Origin: Nostoc mirabile CHAB5784
GTDB lineage: Bacteria; Cyanobacteriota; Cyanobacteriia; Cyanobacteriales; Nostocaceae
Assembly: GCF_020829645.1 (NCBI RefSeq)
Contig: NZ_JAIVFS010000011.1
Span: forward strand, 78,960 to 142,959
Direction: 5' to 3'
DNA length: 64,000 nt
Positions within the stretch are counted from its first letter, which is position 1; every line of letters starts with the position of its first letter. Of this stretch, positions 19,122 to 27,063 are shown one piece after another. Both the position numbers and the translations under genes were made by a program. The notes beneath the pieces were generated by a model. The model saw only the letters and a program-made list of their open reading frames with translations, did not search any database and had not been told where the DNA came from.

Positions 19122-21653
19122 CTACTGTTCTTCACCTTTCTCCTGAAGGAGCGATCGCCAATCTTCAATCGCCTTCTCCGTCCACAGCCAATTTTTAGCT
19201 AATTGATCTACCTGGAAATTTACAGGATCAGACTTGAGAACCATTTGCCGTAGCTTTATCGCTTCATTCAGATATTGTGTCTGCTTACCATTAGACTGAC
19301 TCAGTGCAGATTTATACAGTCCGAGAGCTAAACCAGCATAGGAAGTTAAAGCATCTTGAGGCACTGCTGTCTTTGTAAATGTTGAGTCTGTGTTCTGCTC
19401 TTTGAGAGCTAAATTCAAAGCCTTGAACCAAGAATCATTAGCTCGATTTAAATCGCCTTCAGTGTAGTAAGCAAATCCCAAAGCGTTATTATACAAAAGC
19501 GATTCTGGGTTAGCTCTTGCAGCAGTTTCCCAGTAACGGCGGGCATCATCGACGCTATAGTTATTGTCTCCAGTTTGGATAGACTGCCACGCTAACCGTC
19601 CCTTGTAAAAGTTGACAGATGGCTCGTCAGCTTGTTTATTTGGAATCAGTTTCAGGGCAGTTTCAGCCGCACTCAGTGCGCCACGATTGAGTAGTTCTTC
19701 TACAGCCAATAACCCACTTTGCAAGTCGCCCTGGCTCAATTTTTCTGTAGCGGTGGCGGTGACAATTCCAGTCTCTGCTGTTTGGAAATCGGTATTTTGC
19801 TGCTTTTTAATAGGTAAAGACTGGGTGGGAATTACTGGTATGTTAGGCAGAATTGGCTGCTGGGGTCGATGCCACCACCAATTTAAACCGATCGCAGCAG
19901 CTAAAGCACTGATCCCCACAATACCCACAATTGGCCAAAGCTTGCGGCGACGAGTACGATTTCTTGGTGGAGCTGGTTGCGATGCCTGCGGCGGGCTACG
20001 CCTACGCAAAAAATCAGCAGAATTTTGCCAATTTCCTTCCAAGTTTCCAGGAGTTTGAGGTGGCGGTGTTGGGGCTTCTCCCCACAAATCTGCTTCCTCT
20101 TGCGAAGAAGTCATTTCTTCTGAAACCTGGCTTTGCTGAAGACTATTTTCTGAAATTTGTTGATCCAGTTCAGTTGGAGCTGTTTGGTTATCTAGCTGAC
20201 GAAATAAATCCGAAACTATAGCACAATCTTCTGCATAACTTGGGTCATCATACTCAATTTCATCAACAAGATCGCCCCAAGTATCTTCACCTAGCCAGTC
20301 CAACCCAGAATCACGCGCCAAACCAGAAGGAATCATATGCTCCATTCCTAAAGGCATCTCGCTATCATCTGCCATAGCAGAGTACATCGTAGAAGTTGCC
20401 CCTAAAGGCGAATTATACTGGTTGGACTTTGCACTTTCCGATAACTCAGTTTCCTGGCTCAGAAAACCGTCAAATTCTGGCTGGAGATACAAAATCGGTA
20501 ATGCCCAGTACATCTGGTGAGAACCATAAGCAGAAATTAATCCTTGGCGCACCCGACTGACGCACAAATCTACTGGATATCCCTGACTCAAGTTGCGGTA
20601 AAACAATTGTGTGAGCGTTAACGCCACTTCATCAGGAATCCGTTCTGACATCGCCAAAACGCTTCTAATTCCGCGCTTCACCAGACTTTCTGCCAGGTTT
20701 CGTTCGCCAGTATCTCCAGAGGGATCAGATGGAGGTGTATACGCCCCCAAGCAGGAGTTAAACACTGCCATTTGGATATTATTGTTGACGAGCAAACCAG
20801 CCAGATCGTCTCCAGTCAAAATTTCCGTTAAGCCAGTTCTGCGACTAGCAAGATAAATTTCTCCGCCATTAGAACCTAAGTTACTATGACCAGAGTAGTG
20901 GAGAACATGGTATCTGCCTTGTTCTAGAGCTTGCGTCAGTTCTTCCCGCCCTGGTTGATCTAATACAGTGAGTTCAATTTCTGGGAAACGATTGCTATTT
21001 TCAGCAAGTCGTGGTATACGGTGAAGTTCTGCTTGCAGTTTGATAGCTTCCTGTGTCTGTAAGTCAAGGCGGACTTGATCTGAGGGGGAAGCAATTACCA
21101 TCAATACTTTTACACCACCTTGTTGTAGTGGCGTGGGCATATTTTGCGTAGGCGTAGCCCCCCGCAGGGATCGCAAAGGGGAAGCCCCCAAAATTCCACT
21201 TTGGAAGCGAGAAAAAGCGATATAAGGCCCGGTAGCCAGAGGGCGATCGCCTGCGTGCATCACTTCCCAAGGCAAACGAGCTAGCCTCGTGTCTTTTAGC
21301 CCCAAGCGTAAGCGTAGTACTTGTTGATGGTTCTGGGCAATACCTTGGGCAGTAATCCAACTATCCCTGAGAGTGCCTTGAAATAGGGCGTTATAAAATT
21401 GTTGACCCAACGCCACCAAATTAACAGAGTTTCTGGCGATATTGCTTTCCTGCCCAGCAGAGGCGAATATATCTCCCTGCAACACCGACTTCAACGGATC
21501 ATTCATCAAATGCCCAGCAGCCATCAACCAATCAGCTACAGGCCAAGTCACCAATTCTTCTGCCAATGGTACCCCAGGCGCGACTTGTTCCGTCCGCACC
21601 AAGTAGTCATTTTGCCCTACAGGAGTTACCGAAATGTGGAATTCCTGGGTCAC
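19122..21653 (-). CDS. hetF: HetF, CHAT-domain heterocyst differentiation protease
   Basis: An 843-aa protein with an N-terminal alpha/beta domain and a CHAT (caspase-like) protease domain. The catalytic His is in HYSGHS (H256) and the Cys in FNSC (C301). A long acidic linker follows, then a membrane helix WPIVGIVGISALAAAIGLNWW (about 573-593) and a TPR-like helical C-terminus. HetF is required for heterocyst formation and affects HetR/PatA abundance and cell division. The identification rests on architecture, motifs and the adjacent NsiR1 array. The GTG start at 21653 has AGGAG five bases upstream. Two segments (about 162-172 and 548-558) are encoded by interspersed GC-rich repeats. NsiR1 copy 1 is antisense to its leader. 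Confidence 0.9.
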   Translation of the reverse strand: MTQEFHISVTPVGQNDYLVRTEQVAPGVPLAEELVTWPVADWLMAAGHLMNDPLKSVLQGDIFASAGQESNIARNSVNLVALGQQFYNALFQGTLRDSWITAQGIAQNHQQVLRLRLGLKDTRLARLPWEVMHAGDRPLATGPYIAFSRFQSGILGASPLRSLRGATPTQNMPTPLQQGGVKVLMVIASPSDQVRLDLQTQEAIKLQAELHRIPRLAENSNRFPEIELTVLDQPGREELTQALEQGRYHVLHYSGHSNLGSNGGEIYLASRRTGLTEILTGDDLAGLLVNNNIQMAVFNSCLGAYTPPSDPSGDTGERNLAESLVKRGIRSVLAMSERIPDEVALTLTQLFYRNLSQGYPVDLCVSRVRQGLISAYGSHQMYWALPILYLQPEFDGFLSQETELSESAKSNQYNSPLGATSTMYSAMADDSEMPLGMEHMIPSGLARDSGLDWLGEDTWGDLVDEIEYDDPSYAEDCAIVSDLFRQLDNQTAPTELDQQISENSLQQSQVSEEMTSSQEEADLWGEAPTPPPQTPGNLEGNWQNSADFLRRRSPPQASQPAPPRNRTRRRKLWPIVGIVGISALAAAIGLNWWWHRPQQPILPNIPVIPTQSLPIKKQQNTDFQTAETGIVTATATEKLSQGDLQSGLLAVEELLNRGALSAAETALKLIPNKQADEPSVNFYKGRLAWQSIQTGDNNYSVDDARRYWETAARANPESLLYNNALGFAYYTEGDLNRANDSWFKALNLALKEQNTDSTFTKTAVPQDALTSYAGLALGLYKSALSQSNGKQTQYLNEAIKLRQMVLKSDPVNFQVDQLAKNWLWTEKAIEDWRSLLQEKGEEQ

Positions 21654-21797
21654 AGTTTCTCCTGTTTGCCTCCTAAATCTGGTTTGAAACGCGAAAGTTT
21701 CAAGTCGATTCTTCGCTCCCTCTGATAACTTAGATGCATCCCACCCCTGAATGTTTCTGATTCTAGTTGTTTTGCTTTTTCTGCCTTTACAACTTTA

Positions 21798-21825
21798 TCC
21801 GGATCGGATTACTTGCGACTAGAAC
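21798..21825 (+). promoter_or_regulatory. DIF+-type promoter of NsiR1 copy 1
   Basis: TCCGGA (21798-21803), then 16 nt, then TAGAAC (21820-21825) as -10. TCCGGA in the -35 region is the DIF+ motif linked to heterocyst-specific promoters. Confidence 0.8.
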
Positions 21826-21831
21826 ACTTAA

Positions 21832-21893
21832 TTGGTAGATGCACCTTGATCTTCAACTCCCCTAGTTGGCTAAAACCCACTGGGGGTTTTTTT
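21832..21893 (+). ncRNA. nsiR1: NsiR1-like small RNA, copy 1 (antisense to hetF leader)
   Basis: A conserved ~62-nt element: ATTGGTAGATGCACC start, a variable linker, then a CCCC-t-AGT-t-GG / CC-c-ACT-GGGG hairpin and a T7 run. This matches NsiR1, the nitrogen-stress RNA that lies in a tandem array upstream of hetF in Nostoc PCC 7120 and is made in (pro)heterocysts. It points away from hetF and lies 179-240 nt upstream of the hetF start, so it can pair fully with a long hetF leader. The exact 5' end is inferred from the -10 position. Confidence 0.88.
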
Positions 21894-21977
21894 CAATTTT
21901 GGCAAACAACAGCAACTTCTGACGCAGATATTCTCTACCAGAAAATAGTGCTTAACCCTAGAATACTTGATTAATAT

Positions 21978-22365
21978 AGGACTTACGCAAAAACCCTCTA
22001 CAAACTCTCATTCCTCCGTGACGCGCCAGTTGCTACCCTTCTCCTGACGGAGACGCTGCGCGAACGGGAACGCGCTTGAGCGAACAAGTCTCTTAACCGC
22101 AAGGGCGCACTGGCTTCTCTGCGCCGCGCCAGTTGCTTCTCCCAAGGGGAGACGCGCAAGGGACAAGTCTCTTAACCGCAAGGGCGCACTGGCTTCTCTG
22201 TGGTAGCCGGACGGCTTGCCCTCCGGGTGACGCTCGTACCTCTCTACGAGACGCTGCGCGAACGCTAACGCTGCGCTAACAGCAGTCGCTCATGGGGGAA
22301 ACCCCCAAGACCGCGCTGCTTCACCGCTTTGCGTCTACGTTTTCCGTTACCCGTGCGTAAGTCCT
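21978..22365. repeat. Composite repeat bounded by inverted AGGACTTACGCA / TGCGTAAGTCCT
   Basis: Second copy of the family at 2394-2976, 388 bp. The perfect inverted ends continue to TATAGGACTTACGCA on both sides. It separates NsiR1 copies 1 and 2 and appears to have entered the array. Confidence 0.7.
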
Positions 22366-22466
22366 ATAATAGATGGGATGTCCCTTGATTTTTAACTCCC
22401 TTAATCAGTTCATATCCACTCTTGTTTTTTTGACACAAAAGAAGAATCAATTTTCTCAGAAATTTA

Positions 22467-22494
22467 TCCGGAGCATGGTGGTTAAACCTAGAAC
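22467..22494 (+). promoter_or_regulatory. DIF+-type promoter of NsiR1 copy 2
   Basis: TCCGGA (22467-22472), 16-nt spacer, TAGAAC (22489-22494). Same geometry as copy 1. Confidence 0.8.
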
Positions 22495-22499
22495 ATTTA

Positions 22500-22562
22500 A
22501 TTGGTAGATGCACCCTGATAACTAGCTCCCCTGGTTGGCTAACGCCCACTGGGGGGTTTTTT
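22500..22562 (+). ncRNA. nsiR1: NsiR1-like small RNA, copy 2
   Basis: ATTGGTAGATGCACCCTGAT start, then CTCCCCTGGTTGGC...CCCACTGGGGGG and a T6 run. The GGT/ACT step uses a G-U wobble where copy 1 has AGT/ACT, so the hairpin is kept. It lies between two interspersed repeats. Confidence 0.87.
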
Positions 22563-22582
22563 ATGAAGGAAGTAAGCACAAA

Positions 22583-22785
22583 ACTTACGCACTAAAAGCT
22601 TGAAACCTATATCTAAATAAGCCTACGCCAGTTGCTTCTGCTGTTCAAAAACGCTTTTGCTAGCAAGCTTTAAGAGTCGGGGAACCCTTTCAGTAGTTCC
22701 ATACCCTACACATTCCTACGTTGCTACCGCTACGCTAAGAGCCAACTTTTTCAGGAGTTTGGGGGATCTCTTGTGCGTAAGCCCT
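22583..22785. repeat. Degenerate ACTTACGCAC...GTGCGTAAGCCCT repeat
   Basis: Ends acttacgcac and gtgcgtaag are inverse, as in the 21978-22365 and 2394-2976 blocks but less perfect. It contains the cgccagttgcttctg module. The stretch 22786-22940 holds further repeat pieces and no gene. Confidence 0.5.
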
Positions 22786-22948
22786 AAAGCAACAATCATG
22801 CTTGACTTCTGACTTTTGACTTTTGACTTCCCCGAACGCGAATTTATGTTGAGCGGAGTCGAAACACAGCGTCTCGTTGGCGCAGCCTCTCGTAGAGAAG
22901 AAAAGGGGCTGACGCACCCATTATTTAAGGCAGCGCACCAGTCATTTA

Positions 22949-22990
22949 ATTGGCAAATTAATCCTGATAACTAACCCCTCTGAGGTTTTT
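22949..22990 (+). ncRNA. Decayed NsiR1-like copy (copy 3)
   Basis: It keeps ATTTAATTGG, CCTGATAACTAAC and a short CCTC/GAGG plus T5 end, but lacks ATGCACC and most of the hairpin. There is no TCCGGA or matching -10 upstream, so it is probably silent. Confidence 0.6.
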
Positions 22991-23033
22991 CTTTGATAAA
23001 TAAACAGTAACAAATTCAACCTCTGCTAATTTA

Positions 23034-23061
23034 TCCGGTAGCGACCCATTTACAGTAGAAA
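23034..23061 (+). promoter_or_regulatory. DIF+-like promoter of NsiR1 copy 4 (TCCGGT variant)
   Basis: TCCGGT (23034-23039), 16-nt spacer, TAGAAA (23056-23061). The last base of the motif differs from the other copies, so strength may differ. Confidence 0.72.
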
Positions 23062-23066
23062 AGATT

Positions 23067-23128
23067 ATTGGTAGATGCACCCTGATAACTCACTCCCCTA
23101 GTTGGCTAAAACCCACTGGGGGTTTTTT
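23067..23128 (+). ncRNA. nsiR1: NsiR1-like small RNA, copy 4
   Basis: ATTGGTAGATGCACCCTGAT start, CTCCCCTAGTTGGC...CCCACTGGGGG hairpin and a T6 run. Its promoter has the variant motif TCCGGT. Confidence 0.87.
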
Positions 23129-23189
23129 CTACTTGCTTCGGCGTAGTGCGTCGTAGACATTGCCATCAACCCCGATTTTGACGATTTTC

Positions 23190-23217
23190 TCCGGAAGATA
23201 CTGGCTGCCCCTAGAAA
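23190..23217 (+). promoter_or_regulatory. DIF+-type promoter of NsiR1 copy 5
   Basis: TCCGGA (23190-23195), 16-nt spacer, TAGAAA (23212-23217). Confidence 0.8.
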
Positions 23218-23222
23218 AGATT

Positions 23223-23284
23223 ATTGGTAGATGCACCCTGATAACTCACTCCCCTAGTTAGGTTAACACCAACTGGGGTTTTTT
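23223..23284 (+). ncRNA. nsiR1: NsiR1-like small RNA, copy 5
   Basis: Same start as the other copies, but the hairpin is CCCC-t-AGTT-a-GG / CC-AACT-GGGG. The usual T-C mismatch has become a T-A pair, so the stem is better. T6 run at the end. Confidence 0.87.
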
Positions 23285-23318
23285 AATTTAAAAAATAACT
23301 GACCTTTGTACAAATTTA

Positions 23319-23346
23319 TCCGGAGTATGGTCTTCTACCTGAGAAC
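23319..23346 (+). promoter_or_regulatory. DIF+-type promoter of NsiR1 copy 6
   Basis: TCCGGA (23319-23324), 16-nt spacer, GAGAAC (23341-23346), a weaker -10 than in other copies. Confidence 0.75.
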
Positions 23347-23351
23347 ATTTA

Positions 23352-23415
23352 ATTGGTAGATGCACCCTGATAACTAACTCCCCTGGTTGGCTAACACCCA
23401 CTGGGGGTTTTTTTT
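23352..23415 (+). ncRNA. nsiR1: NsiR1-like small RNA, copy 6
   Basis: ATTGGTAGATGCACCCTGAT start, CTCCCCTGGTTGGC...CCCACTGGGGG hairpin and a T8 run, the strongest terminator of the set. It is the last copy of the array, farthest from hetF. From 23416 to 23765 no further copy or gene is seen. Confidence 0.88.
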
Positions 23416-23765
23416 GGCTTAGACGCGTAGCGCAAAGCCAAAGACTCCGAAACTCCGGGCTTGTCGTTAGACATCGCCCACATAACTGGAGTGGATCACT
23501 ATACTTGTTGCTACTGCTGGTAGACCTTGAGTATGCTTCTGTTGCCAGGATAAAGCATAACCCGATCGCCCCGTCCCTGAATCGCTTTCTTTTTATTATG
23601 AGCTAGAGATGCCATACCAAAATGATTGCTATGATATTTAATCATAATTCTTAATTTTTTTTCTACATTTTGACCCTTACTCCCAAAAAATCGCCTTCCC
23701 TACTAGAAGCAGGGAAGGAGAAAAAGCTACTGGTTTAGGGTTTCACTATTAAGTTGCCAAGAATG

Positions 23766-23930
23766 ACCAAATAATTACTAATTCGTAATTCGTAATTCGT
23801 AATTAAAGGTACAGAGCAACTAACTAACATTTTATGGAGACAAATAAATTTATTCCTCAATTAGGCCCCCGACTTCAGTCGTGGGGTAATAATTACGAAT
23901 TACGAATTATAAATTACGAATTATTTTGAC
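23766..23930. repeat. 165-bp repeat with CCCCCGACTTCAGTCGTGGGG hairpin (copy 1)
   Basis: The block is bounded by attcgtaatt / attacgaatt tandem units in opposite orientation. Its core contains a ccccgact-tc-agtcgtgggg hairpin like those at IS200/IS605 ends. The near-identical copy at 49573-49933 is interrupted by GC-rich tandem repeats. It may be a palindrome-associated non-autonomous element. Confidence 0.65.
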
Positions 23931-23999
23931 CAGCTATATGGTAATATTTTATGGCGTTATGCTAAAAAACTTTGCCTAGAATCAAAGAGTCCCCAACCC

Positions 24000-24323
24000 A
24001 TGAGTTTAGCTGTAATTAAGTTCTCTTCAGAAGAGTGCGGCATTTGCCACAAAATGTCTTTTTATGACAAAAAAGTGGCACAAGAACTGGGTTTAGAATT
24101 TATCGATGTAAAAATGCAGGATACGGCTGCTTACCGCAAGTATCGCAAGATTTTATTAACTCAGTATCCCGATAAATCAGAAATGGGATGGCCTACTTAC
24201 ATCATCTGCAATTCTCCAGAAGGGGAATTTCAGATTGTGGGTGAAGTAAAAGGAGGTCATCCCAAAGGGGAATTTAGAAGCCGTCTTCAAGAAGTTTTGA
24301 ATTCCCCAGCTAGTCAGAACTAA
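24000..24323 (+). CDS. Thioredoxin-family protein
   Basis: A 107-aa thioredoxin-fold protein without signal peptide. The redox motif CGIC is at C13-C16, after a beta strand LAVIKFSSEE. The conserved cis-proline is in the GWPTYIIC segment. It lacks the WCGPC motif, so it is a divergent thioredoxin rather than TrxA. Sequence between the motifs (YRKYRKILLTQYPDK) is longer than usual. The stop overlaps by 3 bases the stop of the convergent gene at 24320. The partner is unknown; a cytosolic reductive role is inferred. Confidence 0.78.
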   Translation: MSLAVIKFSSEECGICHKMSFYDKKVAQELGLEFIDVKMQDTAAYRKYRKILLTQYPDKSEMGWPTYIICNSPEGEFQIVGEVKGGHPKGEFRSRLQEVLNSPASQN

Positions 24324-24541
24324 ATTACCTCAAAAGATTTGACCTCTAGGACAGGACCAATCATGGCAGTAGTCATGATATCTTCACGCACCTGTCCTTT
24401 TACTTTTGCTTTTTGTCCGGCTTTGAGTAAGTTTTTGTCAGCCCCTCTGAGGATTTCGTAAGTAACGCCCTCTTCTGTGACTAACGCCCATGCGCCTGTG
24501 CCAATATCACGGTGTTCGATCGTACCTGTAAGTGTAATCAT
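24320..24541 (-). CDS. Small conserved protein, probable OB-like beta barrel
   Basis: A 73-aa protein starting MITLTGTIEHRDIGTGAW, rich in alternating hydrophobic strands (ALVTEEGVTYEIL, AKVKGQVREDI, GPVLEVKSFEVI), as in a small OB-fold or barrel. The frame remains open to 24664 but that part only reads gggagtagg tandem repeats, so the ATG at 24541 is chosen. It ends in a 3-base overlap with the convergent thioredoxin-like gene. It may be co-transcribed with the upstream subtilase gene, with repeats between. No function can be assigned. Confidence 0.65.
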   Translation of the reverse strand: MITLTGTIEHRDIGTGAWALVTEEGVTYEILRGADKNLLKAGQKAKVKGQVREDIMTTAMIGPVLEVKSFEVI

Positions 24542-24663
24542 AGTGGGGGAGTGGGGAGTAGGGAGTAGGGAGTAGAGGGTAGGAAGTAGAGAGTAGGGAG
24601 TAGGGAGTAGAGAGTTATTAAGAATTCTTCCCCCATTCCCCATTCCCCATTCCCCACTCCCCA
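24542..24663. repeat. Tandem GGGAGTAGGGAGTAG repeats
   Basis: Degenerate 7-bp gggagta units on one side and ccccattcccc units on the other, separated by a short AT-rich stretch. It occupies the whole space between the subtilase gene and the 73-aa gene. The same family occurs at 37553-37640, 48219-48252 and inside the lpxB-like gene. Confidence 0.8.
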
Positions 24664-24664
24664 T

Positions 24665-26515
24665 TTATGCTATTTTTTCTTCATTTTTCAATGCTAAACG
24701 AGCAAGTCCATAACAGATTAGAGCATTGGCGATGAGGAAGAGGCGTGCTATGTGACCACTTCCCAAACCCAAAACTGCTGGATCTAAAAATGCACTTACT
24801 GTCAAGCACGCTGCTACACCTAAGGTTGAACCAATGGCAAACCATCTCCAACTAGGATGTCCCAGCAGCAATGCCATTAACACAATGGGAATCAGTACGC
24901 TAGCAAATAGGGGATTCAATGCATCGGTTCCCTGGAGAGTATTTCCTAGTTCGGGAATTGAACTGCCCAAAACCCGGAAAGGCCATTGGGGAAGATCAAA
25001 AATATAGATTCCTTTGAGGAAGAATAACCCGGAACTGCCAGCGATTAGTCCACTAGATAAAGACCAACTCCAAGTGAAGGGGAAGTAAACCCGTAAAAAC
25101 CAAGCCAGTAGATAGGAACCAACTACCATTAAAATCTTGGGTAACAGTGCGATCGCACCACCATCAATCCAAAAGCCGGGGTTAAGATAGCCGTTATCCC
25201 GTAACCACCGAAAGAAATCGGGGAAACTGATTTGCCCCGCGAAGGCTAGTTTGACTGCTGCTTCTGCATTGAGTTGTCCAGCACCATAATAGTTTAAACC
25301 ATCATCCTGGATAACTCGCGCCGACTGTTTGAGGACTTTTAAAATTTCATCTGGTTCTTTGATGCCAGCAGCTTTGATTAATGCCGCAACACCAGCAACG
25401 TGGGGAGAAGCCATGCTTGTACCCTGGAAACCCAGAAATACCCCTTCGCCGTTTTCGTCAATAGTTTCTTGGAGAATCTTACCAGCTTCACTACCACCAG
25501 GAGCAGAGATATCTACCCCAGCACCAAAGTTAGAATAGGGCGCTCTTTCACCATCTGGGCCAATTGCGGAAACGCCGATTACATACGGATAGCGGGCTGG
25601 ATAGCTTGCCCCATTGGCGTTTTCATTTCCGGCTGCGGCAATGATAACTACGCCTTTTCTATGGGCATACTCGATCGCTTCTTTCATCAACTTGCTTTCA
25701 CCACCACCGCCTAAGCTCATATTAATCACATCTGCGCCTTTATCAGCAGCAAATTTAATCGCTTCGGCAATATCGGCAACAGTACCGCCACCATACGAAC
25801 TGAGTACCTTGAGCGGCATTAAACTGGCTTGGTAAGCAATTCCAGCTACGCCATATTTGTTATTTGTGGCTTGGGCAATAGTTCCGGCAACATGAGTACC
25901 GTGACCATTATCGTCTGTGGCTTCTTCTCGGTCGTTAACAAAATCATAGCCTTTGACGAATTTTGTCTCATACAAGTCGCGCACCTTGGTAATACCGGTG
26001 TCAATTACTGCAACTGTGATGCCACTGCCTTTGGTTTGACTCCATGCGCCTTCAATACCAATTTTGTGCAAGTTCCACTGCTTGCTGTAATATTGGTCAT
26101 TGGGGCCAATTAATGAGGGGGTTGTCTCATCATCTTCTTGGGGTCTTAAAAATTCTCCAAGCCTTGCTGCTTTACCGGGTTGTGGAATCTTGCTGTAGAT
26201 ATAGTTTGGTTCAATGAATTCTGTAGCTTGGGCAAACTGAGATTTTTTCAGTTCTTGGAGCCGTTGGCGATCGCCCTTGATAATATAAACATTATCTTTT
26301 TTGGAAAACTTGTTGTCTAATTGGGGTGTAACGTTGTATTGTTTGGCGATCGCTTGCAGATCCTGTTCCACCACAAGTGATGGAATATCTTCCCGAAAAT
26401 CAAGCAAAATCGTCTCAAACTCTCCTTTAGCTGCCAATCCCTGGAAATTCAGGAAACCAAATATGGCAGATCCCAGCCCAATGACAAACAAGCACAATAA
26501 TATAAGTTTTCTCAT
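24665..26515 (-). CDS. S8 subtilisin-like serine protease with membrane C-terminus
   Basis: A 616-aa protein with a signal or anchor helix (residues 3-25), an inhibitor-like propeptide region, and a subtilase domain (about 160-420). Catalytic residues are D172 in AVIDTG, H205 in GHGTHVAGT and S367 in GTSMASPHVAG, with oxyanion N297 in AAGNEN. After the protease come about five hydrophobic helices (from about residue 455), including LLAWFLRVYF, ASVLIPIVLMALLLG and LFLIANALICYGLARLAL. The enzyme should be membrane-tethered, with the catalytic domain outside the cytoplasm; the substrate is unknown. ATG at 26515. A divergent gene starts 113 bp away. Confidence 0.9.
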   Translation of the reverse strand: MRKLILLCLFVIGLGSAIFGFLNFQGLAAKGEFETILLDFREDIPSLVVEQDLQAIAKQYNVTPQLDNKFSKKDNVYIIKGDRQRLQELKKSQFAQATEFIEPNYIYSKIPQPGKAARLGEFLRPQEDDETTPSLIGPNDQYYSKQWNLHKIGIEGAWSQTKGSGITVAVIDTGITKVRDLYETKFVKGYDFVNDREEATDDNGHGTHVAGTIAQATNNKYGVAGIAYQASLMPLKVLSSYGGGTVADIAEAIKFAADKGADVINMSLGGGGESKLMKEAIEYAHRKGVVIIAAAGNENANGASYPARYPYVIGVSAIGPDGERAPYSNFGAGVDISAPGGSEAGKILQETIDENGEGVFLGFQGTSMASPHVAGVAALIKAAGIKEPDEILKVLKQSARVIQDDGLNYYGAGQLNAEAAVKLAFAGQISFPDFFRWLRDNGYLNPGFWIDGGAIALLPKILMVVGSYLLAWFLRVYFPFTWSWSLSSGLIAGSSGLFFLKGIYIFDLPQWPFRVLGSSIPELGNTLQGTDALNPLFASVLIPIVLMALLLGHPSWRWFAIGSTLGVAACLTVSAFLDPAVLGLGSGHIARLFLIANALICYGLARLALKNEEKIA

Positions 26516-26628
26516 ATTAACTCATCACCGCTTTTTGCCAGTTTGCTCACTACCATAACTTATCTCCATCCTTTAGTGGTGGATTTTGCACTTTTAGTTA
26601 CAAGTTTCACTCAGGACTTTTTTAAACG

Positions 26629-27063
26629 ATGGAACGTGGTCTTTTGTGGTTGCCCTTATTAGTAATGTTTTTCTGGTTGGCTTGGCAAGGCTCGAAGGAA
26701 TATCAAAAAGTTGAAGCCTATCGCGCTTGGGCAGAGCAATTTGAACGGGCTAAGTACGATATTTATGCTGTATTAGGTCAAAAAGGCAACAATTTAACTT
26801 GGGGAAAACCTACGCCTAAAGGGCCTATTAAACTAGAAACATTCTCTTTGCTTGATGTGAAACAAATATATCTTTTGGTAGATGACAAAAAAGTAGATTT
26901 AGAAAATCTACCAGAAAAAGGTCGTTCTATAGAGTTAGAATTTCTATTTTCCGAATCTACTGATTCAGTTCGGGTTCCGTTTACAGAAATTCCTTTGGCA
27001 GCAGAATGGGATAAGTTTTTGCAGAGGGTGTTAGAAAGTTTGCGATCGCAAGCTAATCAGTAG
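26629..27063 (+). CDS. Conserved hypothetical protein with N-terminal membrane anchor
   Basis: A 144-aa protein with one N-terminal helix (LLWLPLLVMFFWLAWQG) followed by a soluble alpha/beta domain. Its predicted strands are LETFSLLDVKQIYLLVDD and RSIELEFLF, with a helical C-terminus. No catalytic motif is evident. It is divergent from the membrane subtilase gene with 113 bp between the starts, so the two may share a control region. The codon use is normal and the ATG is the first in the frame. It is probably anchored in the plasma or thylakoid membrane; function unknown. Confidence 0.6.
   Translation: MERGLLWLPLLVMFFWLAWQGSKEYQKVEAYRAWAEQFERAKYDIYAVLGQKGNNLTWGKPTPKGPIKLETFSLLDVKQIYLLVDDKKVDLENLPEKGRSIELEFLFSESTDSVRVPFTEIPLAAEWDKFLQRVLESLRSQANQ

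Noticed and set aside
21832..23415. NsiR1 array read as a CRISPR or as plain terminators
   Set aside because: Each unit has its own promoter and T-run terminator and spacing is irregular, which fits independent small RNA genes.
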